This document shows positions 12,779 through 26,405 of a stretch of 64,000 nucleotides of DNA, one piece after another. The notes below the pieces were generated by a model. It ran no database searches, was not told the origin of the DNA, and saw nothing but the letters and a program-made list of their open reading frames with translations. The stretch lies in contig SIJG01000047.1 of the NCBI GenBank assembly GCA_023374025.1, positions 266,840 through 330,839 on the forward strand. Reading direction: 5' to 3'. How positions within the stretch are numbered: the first letter of the stretch is position 1; the number at the start of each line of letters is the position of its first letter. A program made the translations under genes and the position numbers. The DNA is from Heterodera schachtii (lineage: Eukaryota > Nematoda > Chromadorea > Rhabditida > Heteroderidae).

Positions 12779-15480
12779 GAAGGATGGGCAGAGGATGTGA
12801 CAGAAGAAGCAAGCAAATCCTTGGCCTTTTGTTTTTGTGGGTATGAAAATGAAAAAAAAAGATAAATTAAATCGCTTTTATTTCAATTTCAAAAGGAGGG
12901 GGGGGGGGGCGAGAGGAAGAGGAGAGATTGTGGGAGAGAGAGAGAGAGTGTATGAGGGAGAGAGAGAGAGGGAGAGTGAGATAGTATTTGGCACAACAAA
13001 AGAAAATTCTTTGACCTATGTTTATTTTATGGATGAATTTAAAATAAAAATATTATTGTTTTCATTTTCAGAGGTGAGAGAGAAGAGAAAGACCGAGAGA
13101 GAGAGAGAGCGAGAGAAAGTGAGAGAGACAGAAGAAGAGAGTGGGGGGGGGGTGAGGGCGAGTGAAAAAAACAATTTAAATGCAAAACTATTACCGTACA
13201 ATTACGAGTAATACCGTATAGGTATAAAAAAAAGCTTTTTATCAATTCCTAATTATACTCAAGATATTTTTGAGGGGTGTTAAATGACCAATTAGGACTA
13301 ATGAGGTCATCGGAAATTCTTAAAAAATCCTTACCCAAATAAACATTTTAAAACAAATTTTTTTGTCAAACTTTAATTTTTCCATTTCTTTTAATTAGTC
13401 CAAAATTGAAATAAAATTCCTTTCCTCTCCCAAATTTGGGGCTCGCGAAAAGTGCAGCACCCGAAATGAGAGCACCAACCACTTCATTCATTGCCCAATT
13501 TAGTGGGACGGGGGGGGGGACGGGGGACGGGGAAGAGCACCTGTTACACACATAAAAATAAATTGAGTGTCGTTCATCACATTCTGCTGCTGCTGGTGGT
13601 GCCCGAAAAGACGGACGGAGCTCCAAAACACTTTCCTTTGTGTTCAGTTCTCAAATTCCTCGAAAATAAAAATTTTTCGGAACGGGGAATCGGGGACGGG
13701 GAAAACAATTAATATTTTAATGTTTCCTAGTCGGGAGAATTTAAATGTTTGAAGGGGGAATTCAATTTAAAAATAAATTTTAAAAATCAAATTTGGATTA
13801 GCCAGGGCGGATCTACGGGGAATCGGGGGACAAATCACCGAATGAACGAACGATTATGGAATCTCTCAAATTACGAGGAATCAGGGACGGAGAAAACAGT
13901 TAATATTTTAATGTTTCCTAGCCGGGAGAGAGTGTTTTTGAACGGGGAATTTCTATTTAAAAATAAATTTTCAAATTCAAATTGGTTAATAATTTGAATT
14001 AGGCAGGGATGGATCTACGGGGAATCGGGGACAAATCACCGGATGAATAAACTATTTTTCGTATATCTCTAACGAGGAATCGGGGACGGGGAAACAGTTA
14101 ATGTTTCTCGTGCCGGGAGAATTTAAGTGTTTGAATTGGAAGTGATGCTTGAAGGGGGAATTGTATTATACATATGTTAAAACTTGAGTTCGAGAGTCCC
14201 CGTAGGAAGGCAGGGATAGATAGACAGACTTTCGGAGAATCGGAGGACAAATCACAGGACGAACGAACTATTATGGGATCTTTCATTACGAGGATCGGGG
14301 ACGGGGAATCATTTTAATTTTTCATAACCGAGAGAATTGAAGTGGTTGAATTGGAGGTGGAGCTTTGACGGGGAATTTAATTAAAAAATTTTGAAATTTA
14401 AATAGGTTAAAACTAGAATAGTGTCCAGTTGGAAGGCGGGGACGGATTTTCGGGGAATCGGGGGATAAATCACCGGATGAACCCAACTATTTTTGGGATC
14501 TCTCAAAGTTTTTTATTGTATTTTTTTTCTAAAAATTTAGAAAATGAGTGATGGCATAGATTCTGGTGGGAAAGAGGTAAATTCAGCATTTACGGGGAAA
14601 AAAACTTCGGGGACAATTGGTCGGAGAACCGGGGAAGGGGAAAAGAAAATTTTAAGTTTAAATATGGTATAAGTTTGATGAATTTTTTAAATAAGAAATG
14701 ATTGATGAATTATCGAATTGAAAAAAATTGAGAATAAAAACTGTAGGAATTCGGCGGTGGTTTGTTTTCGGGGAATCGGGGATGGAGAAAAATACCCGAA
14801 ATTTCATTATAATGGAATAATAAAAGAAAAATAATTTAAAATTTGACTAGAGAGTGGAAATGTTTACAAATTAAAATAAGTAAATAAATGAAATTTAAAT
14901 GGCCCATAAAATAAAGGGGCCCCCCGATTCGGAGAGATGGGAAATCAAGGACAGTAAAAAGGAATACTTGTTACCGAGAATGAAATTCCATGAACAACAA
15001 TGCAAAAATGTAAAATAAAAAATAAAAAATAAAAAATATTATTTTTTCTGTTTAAAATAATTAATTTTATCTTTAAGGTAAAAATTTCTTTTTTTCGTCC
15101 ATAATTGAAATTGAAATCAGCAGTTAAAAATAAATAAGAATTTATTGGCATTAAAGGGTCCCAAAAACCGCGCCATCATGAAAATTAAAAAAAAATTACC
15201 AAAAATGAAAAATGTTTTTTCTGTTTAAAATTAAGCATTTTTTTAAGGTAAAATTTCCGATTTTTTTTGTCAAGAAATATTTTAAACTAAAATCGTCATC
15301 TTATATAAAGTGGGATTTCATTTAGCAATTGGCATTAAAAGGGTTAATTAAATTTAATTATTAAAATAATTTAAAAAAAACGAAATTTACCCAATTTTAA
15401 TTAGGGCAGTGTAAAAACAGTAAAAATGGGTGAGCCGTCACTTTAAAAAATTGTAAAATTCATTTCGTTTTCAGCCCCAA
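12779..15480. repeat. GA-rich simple repeats and a ~190-bp degenerate tandem repeat
   Basis: 12895-13160 is rich in GAGAGA tracts with poly(G) runs. From about 13680 to 14780, units containing AATCGGGGACGGGGAAA followed by AGTTAATATTTTAATG and GGGAGAATTTAA recur roughly every 190 bp (near 13680, 13880, 14065, 14280, 14450), increasingly diverged. No gene seen. Confidence 0.6.
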
Positions 15481-15535
15481 AAACCGGGCCACCAAGTGAA
15501 TTATTGCTGCCCCCCGAACCAACAAATTCCTCCAT
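15443..15535 (-). CDS. Possible first exon or short ORF, product unknown
   Basis: A minus-strand ATG at 15535, in a GC-rich pocket, opens a frame MEEFVGSGGSNNSLGGPVFG that continues through AENEMNFTIF to a stop. The composition is protein-like and a GT donor follows the GGP codons. It could be an initiating exon or a 30-residue ORF. No family recognised. Confidence 0.25.
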   Translation of the reverse strand: MEEFVGSGGSNNSLGGPVFGAENEMNFTIF

Positions 15536-18500
15536 TTTTGCTCTTCTGCTGCTGTTGAGCGGTCTCCGCGTCGGTGCTGCGTTTTGTAGCGCCGGCGGGG
15601 GTTAGGGGGGCTGGCGAGGGGTGATTTATGGAAATTTGCGGGTGGCACCAGGCGAAAAATTTAAAAGGAGGTCCCCAGCCCAGCCCGAAGCCGCCACTTT
15701 ACGACAAAAATTGACCCCGAAAATTGGGGAAAATTGAAAATTTATTGCTTTTTTGGAAGAAAATAAAATTAGTGGACAGTTTGGGGGGGGGGGGGGAAAG
15801 CAATTGTCGGCGGATACTTTTCAAAGTCCAGGGGCGGTTAAATTGGATGTTTTGATGCAAAAGGATAAAAATGAAATTTGGAAACGCAAAAATTCAAGAA
15901 AAAATTATGTGTTTTCAACTAAAATTTGCACCGGTTGAAAATTTAAAAAAGTATGCAAGAAGTTTTCCAACTTAAATTATATTCTATTTGGAAAATTCAA
16001 ATAAAGCCAAATAGGAAAAAGAGCTTTAGGTTTTAAATTCATAAAAAATTTAAAACTTAAAAATTTTCAGTGCCATCCCAAAATAATTTAAATTAAAAAT
16101 TTGTACAAATTAAAAATTATCTGAATTTATTAAAAAAAAATTCCATTTTAGGCAAATGAAGAGCGTTTTTGCTTATAATCAGAGTCTCTCATTCAAAAAT
16201 TAAAAAATACTATTTAATGGCATCAAAATTGCAATTTTCCTGTGCCATAAATAGAGATATCCACGAAAAGAGAAAAAATTCGAACCCAAATTAATCAAAA
16301 TGCCAAAAAATTGCCAAACAAAAAAATTCCAATGCCAATGCCATTATAAAATTGCAACAACCCAAAGGGGCGCAACAATGAATGATTGTGCCGATTTTGC
16401 ACATCAACCAGCAGCATTCATCCATTCTAAAAATCTGCACAGCACAGTGCCCGCCTTTTTGTCAATGAATTAATGGGTCGGTCGGATTGTGCCCCCGCCC
16501 TCCCCCCCCCCCCCCCCCGTTTTCCTTCCGTTTTCACTGAATTTTAATTGCTCTCCTCTCTGCTGGGGCGGGGAAAATTTGGGTCCCCGATTTTTCGGGG
16601 ATGAAATGGACGCCAAAAACCATCCCACCGGGTTTGATTGTTTTTAAATATTCTCTGAGTTTTCGGCGTAAATCTTTGTCCCCGAGGGTTCATACGATTT
16701 TTCGGCGAATCCTTAGGGTTTGGTCGTCCCTAACTTTTTCTGTCAATTTGCAGAATTTTCGGGGTAAATCTTTACCCGAGTATCCCCCGATTGTTCTGGG
16801 AATAAACTGGCACTTAATCATCTTCTACAGGATTTGGGTTTCTCCATTTTTCACAGTATACTCCGAATTTCCGTACTAAATTTTCTTCCCCGTCCCGGGT
16901 CCCCGATTTTTCGGACGCCAAACCACCCAAAGTTTTATCGTCCCGCCGATTACATTCCGTTTTCACTGATGACTCATTTTGATTGCTCTCTTCTCTGCTG
17001 GGGGGGGGGGGCTAAATTTTTCGGTCCCCGATTTTTCGGGGATGAAATGGACGCCGAACCATCCGCCGCACAACAACCACTCATTCACTCACTCATTCAC
17101 TCATCAATTTGTATCCCACTTTTCAAATAATGGGGGCGGGGGGCTAATTGTAAGGAGGAAATAGTGAATTTCGGCGGGGGGGGGCAAATGTCCCCCCTCA
17201 TTTTGGTGGGGTCGCCGCCGCCGTTTTCGTCGTTTTAGGGAGAGGTAATTTGAACGGGGAAAAAGTGGGCTAAGTTTTTTTTTGTGAGAGCAGTCAGTGG
17301 CTTTAGCCTGGGGCAAAATTTGTGCATGGCGGCTTGCCGGGGGTAATTTAGGGGCTATTTAAGGGGGATAATTACTCCGGAAAAATAAAGATAATTGATT
17401 TATTACATATAAATGTAAAGTTGAAAGCCAAAATAATGCTGGAAGGAATTTTTGGGAAATTTTGATGAGATAATAAATTAGTTAATTTAAATGAAAATAT
17501 TTATGTAAAAATAAAAAAAACACCGTAAAAAATAAAAATAAAAACTAATTTTTGTGGAAATATAAAATCAAAATTAAATTAAAAAGGAAATTTAAAAAAA
17601 AAACAAAAATATTGAGCAAAAAAGACGCCAACAATTAACGAGAATGACTTTCATTGTGTACAAAATAAGTAAAAGTACTTATTTTGTGGGCGGCAGTTGA
17701 GAGAGAGGTAATTATTTTGAATTCAAACAATAAAAACAGCGATAGAAAATACTTAAATTGTTTTTAAATTAAAAATAAAATTAATTATTTCTATAGGAAA
17801 ATTTGTCTAAATTTTGAAATTATGGGGTTGTTCGGGATTGGGTCCCGACTAAAGGACAGATCTTCAAACTTCATGTTTTCTGCTTTTCGATTCCGGTCCC
17901 ATTTTTTAAATGTGAGATCGCCATTCTGATCCAGATTTTAAAAATGAAAATCCTAATCTTGAATTTCAATCCCGAGCGGGCAGTGTTAGGTTTTTCGGGA
18001 TTAATATGAATTGTTAAGAATTGGGGTGTCTATTTGTGAAAGAAAATATTTAAATTTAAATTTTGCATAAATTTCAAATTATACTTCCGTGGTCCCGGCC
18101 TCCTTTTTGAAAAACGAATATTAAGAGCTATAATTTATTGAAATTATTTAATGCGAATTCAAGAGTTATAATTAATTGAAAATAATAAACGTAAATCAAG
18201 AGTTAATTAAGGGGCTTTTATAAAAATTCGCTGCCGCCAAATTATTATCATTATTATAATTAATAAATTGAAGAAAAAAAATTCTCTTGCTTAAAATGAA
18301 TTCAATCACTGCTAATTTAATTACAGTTTCAAAGGAAAATGTTTGTTTTTAAAAGGGAAATTTTTTTAAATCAAAATTTTATCTAAAAATAAAATCTTAA
18401 ATATCAACCAATTAAAAGGGAAGCAAGCGAACAAAGATGGAAGAACAAATAACAATAATTAAACATGACAAAATTTATGACCGGCAAAATTTTGGGTGGT

Positions 18501-19562
18501 CTTTTTATGCTTTAATTTACAAAATATTTTATTACAAAAATTAAAATAAATAAAATAATAAATAAAAAATATTATTAAACAAAAATTACTTAATTAAATG
18601 AAACTTTGCCTATTTATCCATTTCCCAAGGTCATTATTTTCTTTCTTTTTTTAAAGAAAACAATGACGGGAAATATTTTCTGTTTTTTTTATTTAAAAAA
18701 TTTTATTTGTCAAAATAATGAAATAAGTTAAATTTTATTTTTGGAAAAGGGAATAATTAAAAATTCATTAGTCATTTAGTAATTAGGTAGCATCATTACA
18801 ATAATTAGATAGCGTAATTAGAAAATAGGTAGCATAATTAGAATAATTCGGTAGCATAATTAGAATTAATTTAAAAAAATATATAATTAGAATTTATTTA
18901 AAAATATATACAAAAAAAGAAATTCCGAAATTCCAACGGCATTTTTTTTTATTGGTGTAAAAGTTTTTTTTTATGTTTGCCATTTGTTGATGAGCAAATA
19001 AATCACCATCAAAAGGAGGGGATTTTCTCGACGAAGGTCACACCAATTGCTGTTCCCGAGCCCGCCAATTGCGCAACACAAAGGCACTCTCAGCGGGACC
19101 ATTTTTCAATGATTTTGGGCAAAAGTTGACATTTTGTGACTATCGGAATGCTTTTTGTTGTTTCATTTAAAAGGGTTTCAAAGCTTCGTTTTAAAAATTG
19201 AAAACATATAAAAAAAATTGAATAGAGAAAAGTTAAAATTTTCTAAAATTTATTTTCGGATTAAAATTCCAAAAAAATTTTTGACTGCCAATAAGGGCTC
19301 GAAATTTGGCAAAAAAAGAAAAAATCGGAATGGGATATGAAAAAATAACCGGCACAGGACTAACGGGGCGGGGGGCGGCAAAAATCTTGCCTTATCAGGA
19401 TTTACAGTCTCAGCCAAAAACGGGACCGGAAGTCCCGGAGAAACCCGCCGGCGGTGCCCCCGGCGCTTCATCCAGAAGCTAAATGCCATTCTCCACTGAT
19501 TTGAAATCAATTTTTCATGGACTTTAGATCCACCAAAAACAAATTGGTCCGATCAACAAAAG
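15536..19562. other. AT-rich stretch with a diverged direct repeat
   Basis: Two diverged copies of a segment running from TTTTCACTGA through CCCCGATTTTTCGGGGATG to ATGGACGCC lie at about 16533-16625 and 16957-17063. A perfect 12-bp inverted repeat (ACAAAATAAGTA, 4-base loop) lies at about 17659-17686. A short AGGTAGCATAATTAGAA tandem lies at 18780-18870. No gene supported. Confidence 0.5.
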
Positions 19563-19947
19563 ATGCGACCCCACCACAATTCAGCAGTTGCTTTTCCCAT
19601 GCCACCCCTAAGGCAATGTATGCCAAACAGGCAAATGACCCCTAACCCTCCCCCCCCCCGCCCCTCCAGCGCCAGCAGACCGCCTATTAGTGGGACGGAT
19701 GAGGGCACACGGATAGGGGACGCATTTGGGGGGCATAGCCTTTCCGCCTCCCATCGTCTCCCTTCCCCCGCAGTCCCCCCACCCCTAGCCCATCTCCCCC
19801 CTCCCCTCCATCGTTGTCCCATTTTGCTCACACAAAAACCACCGATGCCGTCATCGTCGTCGTCGTCGGCCCATCCCCCCCCCCCCCCGCCCCCGGCGTT
19901 CGGCTCGGCACCCAAAGTGGTGACCTGCCCGAGCGCCAGCGGGGGGT
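19563..19947 (+). CDS. Possible Pro/Ser-rich exon
   Basis: An ATG at 19563 opens a 128-codon frame, MRPHHNSAVAFPMPPLRQ onward. It has Pro, Ser and Gly/Thr-rich blocks and ends KVVTCPSASG at a strong donor (GTGAGT) near 19948. This is a GC-rich island. The minus strand is also open (19553-20131), so strand choice rests on the donor and on less repetitive composition. A further open stretch at about 20072-20359 (GHTPFTFIDHSPNFFFPV) could be a following exon. It resembles a disordered region; no domain recognised. Confidence 0.33.
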
Positions 19948-20359
19948 GAGTGGGTGGTGGCGTCTTTTCGCCGTGCCCTCCTCCCCCGCCGGTCCGTAGC
20001 CCTATTCGTTGCCGACGCCGCGGGGGGGGGGGGACGGAGGACGGCGGTGCCCCCATTATCTGCTCGTTGAATAGTTGTGCTTGGCTTGGCTTGGGGCCGA
20101 AGGTCACACCCCATTCACATTCATTGACCATTCGCCGAATTTCTTCTTCCCCGTCGTGTCCCCTCGGGGGAAAACGACGGGGGCGGGGGTGGCATTTGAG
20201 GGCCCTATCGCCGCCCGTCGTCCAACGAAAATGCGAACGACCCCCGAGGCGACGGCGTCGGCAAATTTACGAGTGGTGGTGGGTGACCCATACCGAGAAA
20301 TATTTTTTGAATGTTTGTTCGTTCTTTGGTTGCTCCATGTTTGGTCAATAAAACAATGA

Positions 20360-23300
20360 ATAGAGCGATTTTTGAGAGGGATTTGGGTGGGAAAAAAAAA
20401 ATTTGAATTTTGTGGATTCGGGATTATAAAAGAGGATTAAAGCAATACAATTTATTATATAAAGACTGTAATAATTTTTATTTTTTGGTCATTAATTAAC
20501 CATTTATAATTTGATTATGGCCTAATTTTAGGCCATTTGAATATTTTAAAGAAACAGAAAAAAAAGTTGAGAAATGAAAAAAATGAAAAATTGTAATTAT
20601 CTCACAAATTATATTTTATGGACAGTTTCACAACACCATAATTTTCATTTAGTTGTTAAGAAAAGTTTTCGAAAATCAAATAAATTTAAAAAACAAAAAA
20701 TTGATATTAAGAGAAAAATTATATAAAAAATAAATAAAATTATCAATTTTTAGTTGTGTTGGAAGGTCATCTTAGATAATTATTACCGTATAAGCAAACA
20801 TAAATTCAAAGATCTTTATTGTATTTTTTTCTGAATTAAGGACAAAAGATGCAGAAAAAAAAGTAAAGGACAGAAAAATAAGTACGTTTCATTTTTTGTG
20901 CCATTAATCATATAAAAATGCCAAAAACAAACAATGAACAGGTCCATCCACCCGTGACCTTTCTTGAAGGATTTATGGGTATTATTTTAAATATTCAAGA
21001 ATGAATGGGTGGCATGGCTTATTTTTTAGGTAGAAGAAGAGAGCAGATTTTCATGATGAATAAAAAAAAAAGAATGGCAACAAAATGCCAAGAATGGATC
21101 GGACACAGCCAAATTTGAATGATTTAGACTTAATCGCTACATTTAGTCAAAGTGGTTTCAAAAACAAAAATAACTACTTGAGAATATTAAGGACAAAAAA
21201 ATCAGAGACATAAAAGAATTTATGTACAAAAATGGCTTAATTTTTCTCAGTAGAGAAGTTAAAATACAGTATATATATATATAATGTGTTAGATTACGGT
21301 AGAAAAAATATTTACGCTTACTAATATTCTGATTCTAGGCACATAAAAATAACCATTTTTATCTTCATTAATTCTTAAGAGCGATTCTATACCACGGCGG
21401 GAGGGCATAATGCCAAACATAAATTAAAAAAAAAATTCGAATTTTGAATATTTTGTTGCATTTCTGTCTCCCTTCAATTGCTATGGATCCCCGGTAATTG
21501 CCCCCTAATTTATAATTAATTCGTCCCCATCATCTCATTATAATTTCCTCCCATTGCCCATTTAAAGGGCGACCCATCGGCGACTGGGGGATGGACAACA
21601 AATATTTAAATGCAAATTAAGCTTAGCGATTAGAATTGGCGTTGCGTCCAATTCATTTTTATTGGAAATGAAAATTCAATGGGCCGATTATATTTGAAAA
21701 TTGTTTCATTGAAGGAAATAGAAACCTCACATCTCATTGTGTAATAATTGTTAAATGATTAAAATTTAAACTTAGCATTTAAATAATTTTTATAATTATT
21801 ATTTAAATAAATTTATTTACCAAAATTAATTATTGTTGCTAATTCCTTAAATTGATAATTAATGGGGACCGTATTTTTAAGCAGAAAAATAATAATTAAG
21901 CATCAAAAAATCCCTAAATTAAACATTGAAAAGCATAAAAATATGACAAATCGATGATTAGCCATAAAATTGCCATGATTTTGGTTTATTAAAAAAAAAA
22001 AAAAATTCGAATTACAGAAAAAAATATGAAAAAAATGTCAATGTTTTCGAAATGAAGTTCTTTAACTTGCGAGAATTCATTGAAGCAATTCTCTTCAAAA
22101 CCACAAAATTCTTTTATAATTTAAAATTTTAATGAAATTTTGAAAAAACCAAAATAAAAGTGAAAGTCTAAAAATTAAAAAAAAATTAATCGAAAAATTC
22201 CTAAATGAATTTTTTTTTCAGCTCTTCCCCCTCCCTTCGTGGGTATTTTTGGTCCATCTTTTGCTGTGCCGAAATGCGCTGCCAAACCTTCTTCGACCAC
22301 TTCACAATTGGATTGGCTTTAGGGGGGTCACCCCTCCCCCCGGGGGGCCAAGCCGAAGCTTCTTCCTTCCTCAGGGCGGGGGAGGACAAATTGTGGTGGC
22401 ACGGCACCACCACAAATTTGGCAATTGAAAATGGACTTACCAAATTAGAAATTGTTGCTAAACAATTGAAAAAAAAGAAAAATGAATTTTTGATTTTGGT
22501 AAATTTGAATGATTTAAGTTTTTAATAAAATTGAAAATTAAAAACGAGGACATCACAAAGTTAGCAATTGAAAATGAAAATTGCCAAATGAAAATGTTGC
22601 AAAAAAAAGAATGCATTTGGTAAATAATTTGAAAGTTTTCATTTGATTTAAATTTGACAACCCATAAAAATTCGAAAACTTGTCAAAAAATTGGATTTTT
22701 TTAAAATTTTGATCTATTGAATTTTCATAATCGATATGAAAAAATAAGGTTGTCTAAGAATTTGAAAATCTCTGGAAATTAGGTAAAATTTCTTTTTAAA
22801 GATAGCTAAATTTAAAAATCATTTTCACTTTACAGGTTTTTTTATCATAAAAATATAAAAATGAAATTTTGAGTATTCAAAATAATAATTAAAAAAAAAC
22901 AATATTTTAAATTTTTTAAGTTTTCTATTTTGATAGAATTAAAAAAATTTTCGCTTAAATTTCTCAATTAAAATTAAAAAATTTTAAAACTATATAACTA
23001 GTAAAAAAAAATGTATAAAAAATTCCCGAATTTCCCATTGGTGGCCGGGAGTAGGGAATTTAAGAATGGCATGAATCGCAAATATTGGCTTTTAGCCCCC
23101 AAATATGTGGCCCAAAACATGGGGCCAGATGAGCGCCTAATTAGGTTTTTCCTTTCAATGGCACTCTCTGAGGAGGGGGGACAAAGATTTGGTTCGGTTG
23201 TGCCAATGTTTTGGCTGCTGGTGGGTCCAATTGAAATAATGAGGATCGAATGTCCATAAAAGGACAGCACAAATAAATGGTGGAATTATTTATATGATAT

Positions 23301-23886
23301 TTTATTTTGATTTAAGATTTCATAAAAGAAATTTTAATTTTCATTAAAATAATATTTTTAAAGAGATACAAAATATAAAAAAAAATTGATTTCTTCTTTT
23401 AATGATGAAAATTTATATGTTCTTTATTTTATTTTCATTTCATAAAAAACATGTATGTCGTAAAAAATTTTAGTTTTAATTTTAATAAAAATTATAATTT
23501 AAAAAAGATAAAAAGAATAAAGATAAAAAAGTATTTAATTTTCTTGTTTAATGGTGAATTATTTATTATTTATTTCATTTATAAATTTAATAAAAGAAAA
23601 TATAAGTGGTAGAAAATTTTAAATTTAATTAAAATTAATATTTAAAAAATATAATAATTACTTATTTTGATGATGAAATTATTTATATGTTATTATTTCA
23701 TTTATAATTTCATAAAAATAGACGTTGTAGGAAATATGAAAAAATATATTGAATTTTTAAACAATAATTTAAAATTTTTTATTTAATTTCTTTTAAAATA
23801 GTCAAATTCAAGTTGAAAAGAAAATTTTTATTTCCAAAAAATTCTTTATACAAAAAGCTAAGATTTCCATAATATAGGTCATTTTC
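20360..23886. other. AT-rich stretch with two unassigned open islands
   Basis: 22205-22440 is open on both strands: plus after a pyrimidine-tract acceptor at about 22221, or minus reading PIVKWSKKVWQRISAQQ. 23011-23259 holds an 82-codon plus-strand ORF (MYKKFPNFPLVAGSREF). Neither matches a family I know. The rest is AT-rich with no gene. Confidence 0.4.
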
Positions 23887-24267
23887 GGAACCCGTCAGTT
23901 GGGCGCCGCCACGTTTGGGCGCCAGCACGTTTTCAGTTATACCTTTTTTCTTTGCCAACAAAATCCAGCATTCTTGGTATCATTCAAAAGCCCTAAGTAT
24001 TCTCTATTAGTCTGCAAAATTTTGAAAAATTTAGTTAAGGTTCAAAAAAGTTATGGCCAGAAGAATTTAAAAAAACCAAATTTTCCAATCTTTTTGGTCA
24101 TAAATTTGTTCAAAAATGACGAAATTTTTGGAAAGTTGCAGGCTAATAGAGCATGTGAAGTGCTCTCGAATGATACAAAGATTGTTTGATTTGGATGACA
24201 AATAAAAAAGTTATAGTGCAAAAACATGCTGGCGCCCAAACGTGGCGGCGCCCAACTGACGTAGACC
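23887..24267. mobile_element. Foldback element F (long inverted repeats)
   Basis: The arms are long inverted repeats. Left GTCAGTTGGGCGCCGCCACG matches the reverse complement of the right end, followed inward by a shared CGTTTGGGCGCCAGCA and an AT-rich core with the TTGGTATCATTC motif. It is flanked by direct repeats GGTCATTTTC (8-10 bp, depending on where the end is set). No coding capacity. A non-autonomous DNA transposon is the simplest reading. Confidence 0.85.
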
Positions 24268-25086
24268 GGTCATTTTCATTCCCTTAAAAATTGATTTTTT
24301 TCCTAATAAAATTTCAAAAAAAAAAAAATTAAATTTTCAAAAAAATTTACCAAAAAAAAAAAATTCAACAAAGTACGGGAATGAATGCACTAAACATATG
24401 CATGAAAAGAGGAGGATGAGTCCATATTCCCGTCCAGCATTCACTAATCCGTCCCCTTCCATCCCTCCGGGGGATGCCATTCTTTGGCCAACCCATAAAT
24501 CCAATTACGACGGCTTTCCACCCCTTTGGCTGCCCACCGTCTTCGGTGGGATTTGGCCAAAACCAATTTCCTGGGCTTGGCCATTCCCCCGTCCGAAATG
24601 GCATTGTTATAGTGTTTTGTTGTTACACCGCTTTGCTACTATATGTGTGTGTGTGTGTTTGGTTTGTGTTAGTTATGTGGCATTTTTATTCAATTGGTGC
24701 CGGCCAGACAAACTTTGAGGACGACAGATTTTGGCGCTAGTGAGAAGTTAGCGCATGCGCCATTAGTGGGACAGGGACATTAACGGTTGCCATTAGCGGA
24801 CCGCCGTTAGTGGGATAGAGTACGAAAGCGGACCGCCATTAGCGACCCGAGGACTTTAGCGGATCGGCGTTAGCGGACCGGGATGTTAGCGGACGCCGTT
24901 CAAATTTTGTTGCCAATTATTTGTCATTGGACCGGGTTTTTATCACAAATACTTGTCAAACTGATCGATGGTTAAATGGTTAAAAGCATTGATCAAAATA
25001 AGGGTGTTGTCGCATCTAAAATCTGATCGGATAATTCTCAATGATTGATTTTCTCATTCTCAAAATCGACTGTTTCTGATCACTGA
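24268..25086. repeat. GC-richer tandem TTAGCGGACC repeats and unassigned ORF
   Basis: 24400-24720 is open on both strands with Pro/Trp-rich sequence and no recognised product. At 24750-24900 short degenerate units related to TTAGCGGACCGCCGTTAG recur. Confidence 0.45.
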
Positions 25087-26219
25087 TCAGCGGTCCTGCG
25101 GGCGCTGCTTCAAATACTTCTGAAGTTGGGGCAGAGCATGGACACCGGTCAACGTATTTGATCAGCTCCGGGAACGCATTGATGGTGTCCGGCTCCAACA
25201 TGGTAAAGGTGTACAGAAAGTTGGCCACCTGTTGAAAAACAGCGATTGTTACGGTATTTATGGTACGGTACCGTAACAAAAATTTTATGCAATTCACCTT
25301 AAATACAAACTCATAAAATTTTTATAACTCCATGACAAAAGGTCTTGAATTTAAAAATTTACAGCATCCCCCAGTAGAATTCAAAAAATATGAAACTTTC
25401 GACTCCGACTAACGCCGCCGAGAAAATTTTCCAATTTTTTCAAAAAAATTTTTACTTGAAAGTCCACCATTGAGAGGCCGGACTTGAGCATGTAACCCGA
25501 CCCGGACTCCTTCAAAAGTTTCACAAACAGTGGAAAAACGCGTTTGGCCATCGGCTCGAAAACTTCGCCGCGCAATTTGTCCTTGGAAAAATGATTAAAA
25601 TTAAAAAAATAAATATTACAAAAATATAATTTGAAAGTTTTTAAGTAAAATGTATTTATTTAAAAATTAATGAATAATCAATTATTAATTACTTTAATTA
25701 AAATTTTTGTTATTTAATTTGCATTATTTTTTTCACCAAATCGCCTTCTCGGCGTCCAAATTTGACCATCAAATAGGGCATCAATTCGGTGTTGGCATCC
25801 TTTTGAAAGTCAATGATTTCGTTAGCCTTCGCCTTCTCCCATTTATCTTTGCCGGCCAAGTCTTAAGAATTAATTAAAATAAATAAACTATTAAATTATT
25901 AAATTATTTAACCAAATTTTTCGGCTAAGTAGCGCAAAATCGTCGCACTTTGTGCCAATGGCTTTCCGTTAACCTCCAAAACTGGGGCCTTTCCGTAGAA
26001 AAATTCTAAAAAATTTTTGTTTTGTTTTTTAATTTGGCATTCTTTTTCTGGCGTTATGCCACAGATTTTTTTACTCACTCGGTTTGTACGTTTTCTCCCA
26101 TTCTTCAAAGTCTTTAAAGCGGATGTCCTCAAACGGTTGGCCAACATAGTGAAGCAACAGGCGGATGGGTTCACCCAAACCGCGCAATCAAAATAATACA
26201 ATTTGTATTGTTGGACCAT
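25087..26219 (-). pseudogene. GST sigma-class copy 1, two frameshifts
   Basis: A five-exon glutathione S-transferase gene: 26079-26219, 25913-26005, 25737-25861, 25456-25581, 25087-25228. It has the same splice sites and phases as the intact copies 3-5. The thioredoxin-like N domain (KLYYFD start, [13 protein letters not shown] glutathione-binding helix) and the helical C domain are recognisable. Exon 1 lacks one T after Asp (141 instead of 142 bp), destroying the conserved RGLGEPIR frame. Exon 5 has one extra G after the YVDR codons (142 instead of 141 bp), so the C-terminus would read [12 protein letters not shown]. Both changes are in short homopolymers, so a sequencing error is possible. 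Its 5' flank resembles that of copy 5. Family role: conjugation of glutathione to electrophiles in the cytosol. Confidence 0.9.
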
Positions 26220-26314
26220 TTTTAAATAATAATTTTTATTTTCTATCACTTAAAATGAATTAGCAAATCTTTGTTTATTTGTGATCAATGACTGCAATTA
26301 AAAAATGTTGAGGT

Positions 26315-26405
26315 GCAAATGTCTATTTTTACTGGGTGGCGCAAGTGTCGCGGCGCAAATGTCTATTTTTACTGGGTGGCGCAATTGTCGCGGCGCAAAT
26401 GTCTA
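26315..26405. repeat. 40-bp tandem repeat, about 2.3 copies
   Basis: Units beginning GCAAATGTCTATTTTTACTG start at 26315, 26355 and 26395, just upstream of GST copy 1. Confidence 0.85.

Noticed and set aside
19553..20131. 192-codon minus-strand Gly/Asp-rich ORF
   Set aside because: Antisense of a Pro/Ser-rich GC island; the plus strand has the better donor and less repetitive composition. Neither is certain.
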